Shown: positions 47,448-53,021 of the stretch, piece by piece
How positions within the stretch are numbered: the first letter of the stretch is position 1
How the letters are laid out: the number at the start of each line of letters is the position of its first letter
Source: Xanthobacteraceae bacterium
GTDB lineage: Bacteria > Pseudomonadota > Alphaproteobacteria > Rhizobiales > Xanthobacteraceae
NCBI GenBank assembly: GCA_019745775.1
Contig: JAIESR010000051.1
Coordinates: 1 to 53,021 of the forward strand
Length of the DNA stretch: 53,021 bases
Direction: 5' to 3'
Position numbers and translations under genes: made by a program
The notes under the pieces: generated by a model
Told to the model about the DNA's origin: nothing
The model's database searches: none
What the model saw: the letters and a program-made list of their open reading frames with translations, nothing else

Positions 47448-49325
47448 CGCGCACGCCGGCGGCAGCGGATTTGCGCCGAGCGACACGCCGCTTGTCGTCG
47501 TCGCGCCGGTGAAAGGCGCGCTGCGGCTTGCCGCCGTCAACGACGCGGCGGACGGGCTTGGGCTCAAACCCGGCATGGCGCTCGCCGATGCGCGCGCGAT
47601 GTATCCGCGCATTGCCGTCGCCGACGCCGATCCCGAAGCCGACCGGCGCCTGCTGCTCGCGATCGCCGACGGGTGCGACCGCTACACGCCGCTGGTCGGC
47701 CTCGATCCGCCGGACGGGCTGATCCTCGACATCGCCGGATGCGCGCATCTCTTCGGCGGCGAGGAGAGTTTGCGGCGCGATCTGGTGGCGCGGCTCGTTC
47801 GGCAGGGTTTTCAGGCGCGCGCGGCGGTGGCGGATACGGTGGGCTGCGCGTGGGCGGTGGCGAGATATGGGGACGACAATGTTGTTCGCGGTCGTGCCAC
47901 ACGGTCCCCTCCCCCACCCGAACTCGGGTTTACCCGAGTTCGGCATATTGAGTGGTCGAAGTCGGAAACATCCGACTTCGACCGGGGGAAGGACAGGGTG
48001 GGGGGTGGCGGCAAATTCGGAATTCACGATTACCCCCCTCCCCACCCCTCCCCCGCAAGGGGGGAGGGAGCAGACCGAGTTCGCGGCTTGTTTTGTGTAC
48101 CTTCTGATCAAACCGTAGACGCGCTGCTGCCGCTGCCGCTCGCCGCGCTGCGGATCGCGCCGGAGACCGTCACCGAGCTCGCGCAGGTCGGCCTCAAGCG
48201 CATCGCCGATGCGATCGACCGCCCGCGCGCGCCGCTCGCCGCGCGCTTCGGCGAGGCGTTCGTGCGCCGGCTCGACCAGGCGCTCGGGCTGGAGGACGAG
48301 CCGATCACGCCGCGCCTGCCGGTGCCGGCTTATGTCACCGAGCGACGATTCGCCGAACCGATCGCGCGCGAAGCCGACGTGCTCGGCACCATCGAGCATC
48401 TCGCCCGCGCGCTGGTGAAGCTGATGGAGCGGCGCGGCGAAGGCGCGCGCCTGATCGAGACCGCGCTGTTCCGCACCGACGGCAAGGTGCATCGCATCGC
48501 CGCAGGCACCGGTGCGCCGCTGCGCGACGCCGCGCGCATCCGCGCGCTGTTCGTCGAGCGGCTCGCGGCGGTCGGCGACGAATGCGATCCGGGCTTCGGC
48601 TACGACGTCATCCGGCTCGGCGCGCTGGCGACGCAACGCTGCGACCCCGCGCAGACCGGCCTCGCCGGCGGCGATCACGCGGAGGAGCTGGCGCATCTGA
48701 TCGACCGGCTCGGCGCGCGTTTCGGATTGCGCCGCGTGACGCGGCTCGTCCCGCAGGACACGCATATTCCGGAATATGCGGTGGCGGAGGTGGCGGCGGC
48801 GACCTGTCGGAACATCACCACGAATACTTCTCTGGCGTTACGAAGACTTGCGCCACACGGTCCCCTCCCCCTGCAAGGGGGAGGGACAGGGTGGGGGTCA
48901 CCTCGTCAACCGCCGACAGTGACCCCCTCCCCACTGACAGTGACCCCCTCCCCAACCCTCCCCCTTTCAGGGGGAGGGGGCAGGCCACCCGTGCTGCGAG
49001 AACGCGACTCATTCATCGAGCAAGATTCTCTCTCCCCCACCCGCCCGATCCGCCTGTTCGACCGGCCGGAGCCGGTCGAGGCGACCGCCGCGGTACCGGA
49101 CGGGCCGCCGGTGCAGTTCACCTGGCGGCGCGTGCGCTACGTCGTGGCGCACGCCGAAGGGCCCGAGCGCATCGCCATGGAATGGTGGCGCGACGACCAG
49201 GGCAACGCGCTCACCCGCGATTATTTCCGGGTCGAGAGCCGCGAAGGCGTGCGGGTCTGGCTGTTCCGTCAGGGCCTGTTCACCGACGGCGCGCCGACGT
49301 CCTGGTTCCTGCACGGCGTATTCGC

Positions 49326-49329
<4 letters not shown>
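47350..49329 (+). CDS. imuB: ImuB, Y-family-like polymerase homolog with two repeat insertions
   Basis: 659 aa; usual length is about 480-530. Seen: RYLSVWLRRLTTDRL opening, DGLGLKPGMALADARAMYP, LDIAGCAHLFGGEESL, LPLAALRI.PETVTELAQVGLKRIADAI and a C-terminal RLVPQDTHIPEYAV...RPIRLFDRPEPVEA segment. ImuB is a catalytically inactive Y-family homolog that links DnaE2 to the sliding clamp. Two extra in-frame stretches, about residues 178-255 (47881-48112) and 491-564 (48820-49040), are rich in Pro/Gly/Arg and encode the palindromic repeats found elsewhere in the window; without them the length is normal. ATGA overlap with dnaE2. Confidence 0.9.
47896..48085. repeat. palindromic repeat inside imuB, insertion 1
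   Basis: acggtcccctcccccac at the left and gcaaggggggagggagcagaccg at the right, with internal palindromes cccgaactcggg / cccgagttcgg and gtcgaagtcgg / ccgacttcgac. Read through in frame by imuB. Confidence 0.85.
48854..48990. repeat. palindromic repeat inside imuB, insertion 2
   Basis: acacggtcccctccccctgcaaggggaggg hairpin at the left and ccctccccctttcagggggaggg at the right. Contains two exact 19-bp direct copies (48915-48933 and 48936-48954) with a 21-bp period, i.e. seven codons. Read through in frame. Confidence 0.85.
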
Positions 49330-52847
<3,518 letters not shown>

Positions 52848-52860
52848 GCCCAAATTTTTC

Positions 52861-52933
52861 CGCTCGTCCCCGCGAAAGCGGGAACCCAGGTTAGCTCAAG
52901 ACTGGATTCCCGCTTGCGCGGGAATGAGCGGAG
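52861..52933. repeat. palindromic intergenic repeat
   Basis: cgtccccgcgaaagcgggaacccagg and tggattcccgcttgcgcgggaatgagcg: two hairpins and a larger palindrome, a very common alphaproteobacterial repeat type. It begins 13 bp after the dnaE2 stop and may also serve as a 3' mRNA structure. Confidence 0.8.
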
Positions 52934-52946
52934 GAGAGAGCGGGCC

Positions 52947-53021
52947 TAGAGCATTCCCCGGTTGCGATGAATCGATTGTGATCGGGCTGGGGATTCCCGG
53001 CTGATTTTGATTGTGAATCCA
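52947..53021. repeat. possible partial repeat at window end
   Basis: tagagcattccccggttgc...gattgtgaatcca resembles another rhizobial repeat (gattgtga motif repeated); cut by the window edge. Confidence 0.35.

Noticed and set aside
48582-49325. Upstream extension of dnaE2 into imuB
   Set aside because: Overlaps imuB's conserved segments; dnaE2's ATGA-coupled start at 49326 begins the PHP-like domain.

Overview
The window is GC-rich, with dense codon-biased genes and alphaproteobacterial signatures. These are an imuA-imuB-dnaE2 mutagenesis operon with a GAAC-N7-GAAC LexA box, tripartite-tricarboxylate (Bug) receptors, and several families of palindromic intergenic repeats of the kind seen in Bradyrhizobium and Rhodopseudomonas relatives. 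I infer a chromosomal segment of a Rhizobiales bacterium of the Bradyrhizobiaceae/Xanthobacteraceae type, probably a soil or water organism that scavenges organic and aromatic acids. I see no rRNA, tRNA, CRISPR array, transposase or integrase.

Layout. Positions 120-2071: an epimerase-like dehydratase and a Bug receptor. 2080-3982: two DUF4344 putative metallopeptidases, one without its second zinc histidine. 4226-8509: a UbiD-type decarboxylase followed by a complete NMT1/SsuA-type ABC importer. 8608-9105: two small membrane proteins behind a FixK/FNR-like promoter. 9397-15432: four tandem Bug receptors leading to a gamma-glutamyltransferase-like hydrolase. 15768-23125: an ADP-forming acyl-CoA synthetase, a periplasmic binding protein, three alpha/beta hydrolases and a gentisate-dioxygenase-like bicupin. 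23243-24561: a deaminase-fold toxin and an Imm1-like immunity gene with visibly lower GC. 24758-30950: two FAH-family hydrolases, a class II aldolase, a 4,5-dihydroxyphthalate-decarboxylase-like protein, a bicupin and a hydrolase, i.e. peripheral aromatic/oxo-acid catabolism. 31178-32287: a RecD/Dda-like helicase behind a perfect LexA box. 32380-35820: two small SurA-N-like periplasmic proteins, a second UbiD-type decarboxylase and an enoyl-CoA hydratase. 35837-39076: a methyltransferase, then a divergent LD-carboxypeptidase and Mur ligase pair (muropeptide recycling). 39192-41230: membrane proteins, two of them behind near-identical promoters carrying a GTGA-N6-TCAC palindrome. 41321-43287: a hydrolase with a 3' frameshift and a secreted protein of unknown function. 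43307-43815: a ParE-type toxin-antitoxin pair. 43857-46211: an orphan molybdopterin dehydrogenase large subunit. 46653-52847: imuA-imuB-dnaE2.

How they fit together. Most of the window reads as uptake (five Bug receptors, one ABC importer, further binding proteins) feeding cofactor-light catabolic enzymes (prFMN decarboxylases, cupin dioxygenases, FAH hydrolases, alpha/beta hydrolases, acyl-CoA enzymes). None of the substrates can be fixed from sequence. The second theme is DNA damage: two separate exact LexA boxes place the helicase and the translesion operon in one SOS regulon.

Most unusual observations: imuB carries two in-frame insertions of genomic palindromic repeats that are translated; an Imm1-like gene overlaps a deaminase-fold toxin by ATGA; about 50 bp of promoter sequence is shared by two unrelated membrane-protein genes; and two paralog pairs (DUF4344 proteins and alpha/beta hydrolases) each consist of one member with intact catalytic residues and one with a lost key residue.
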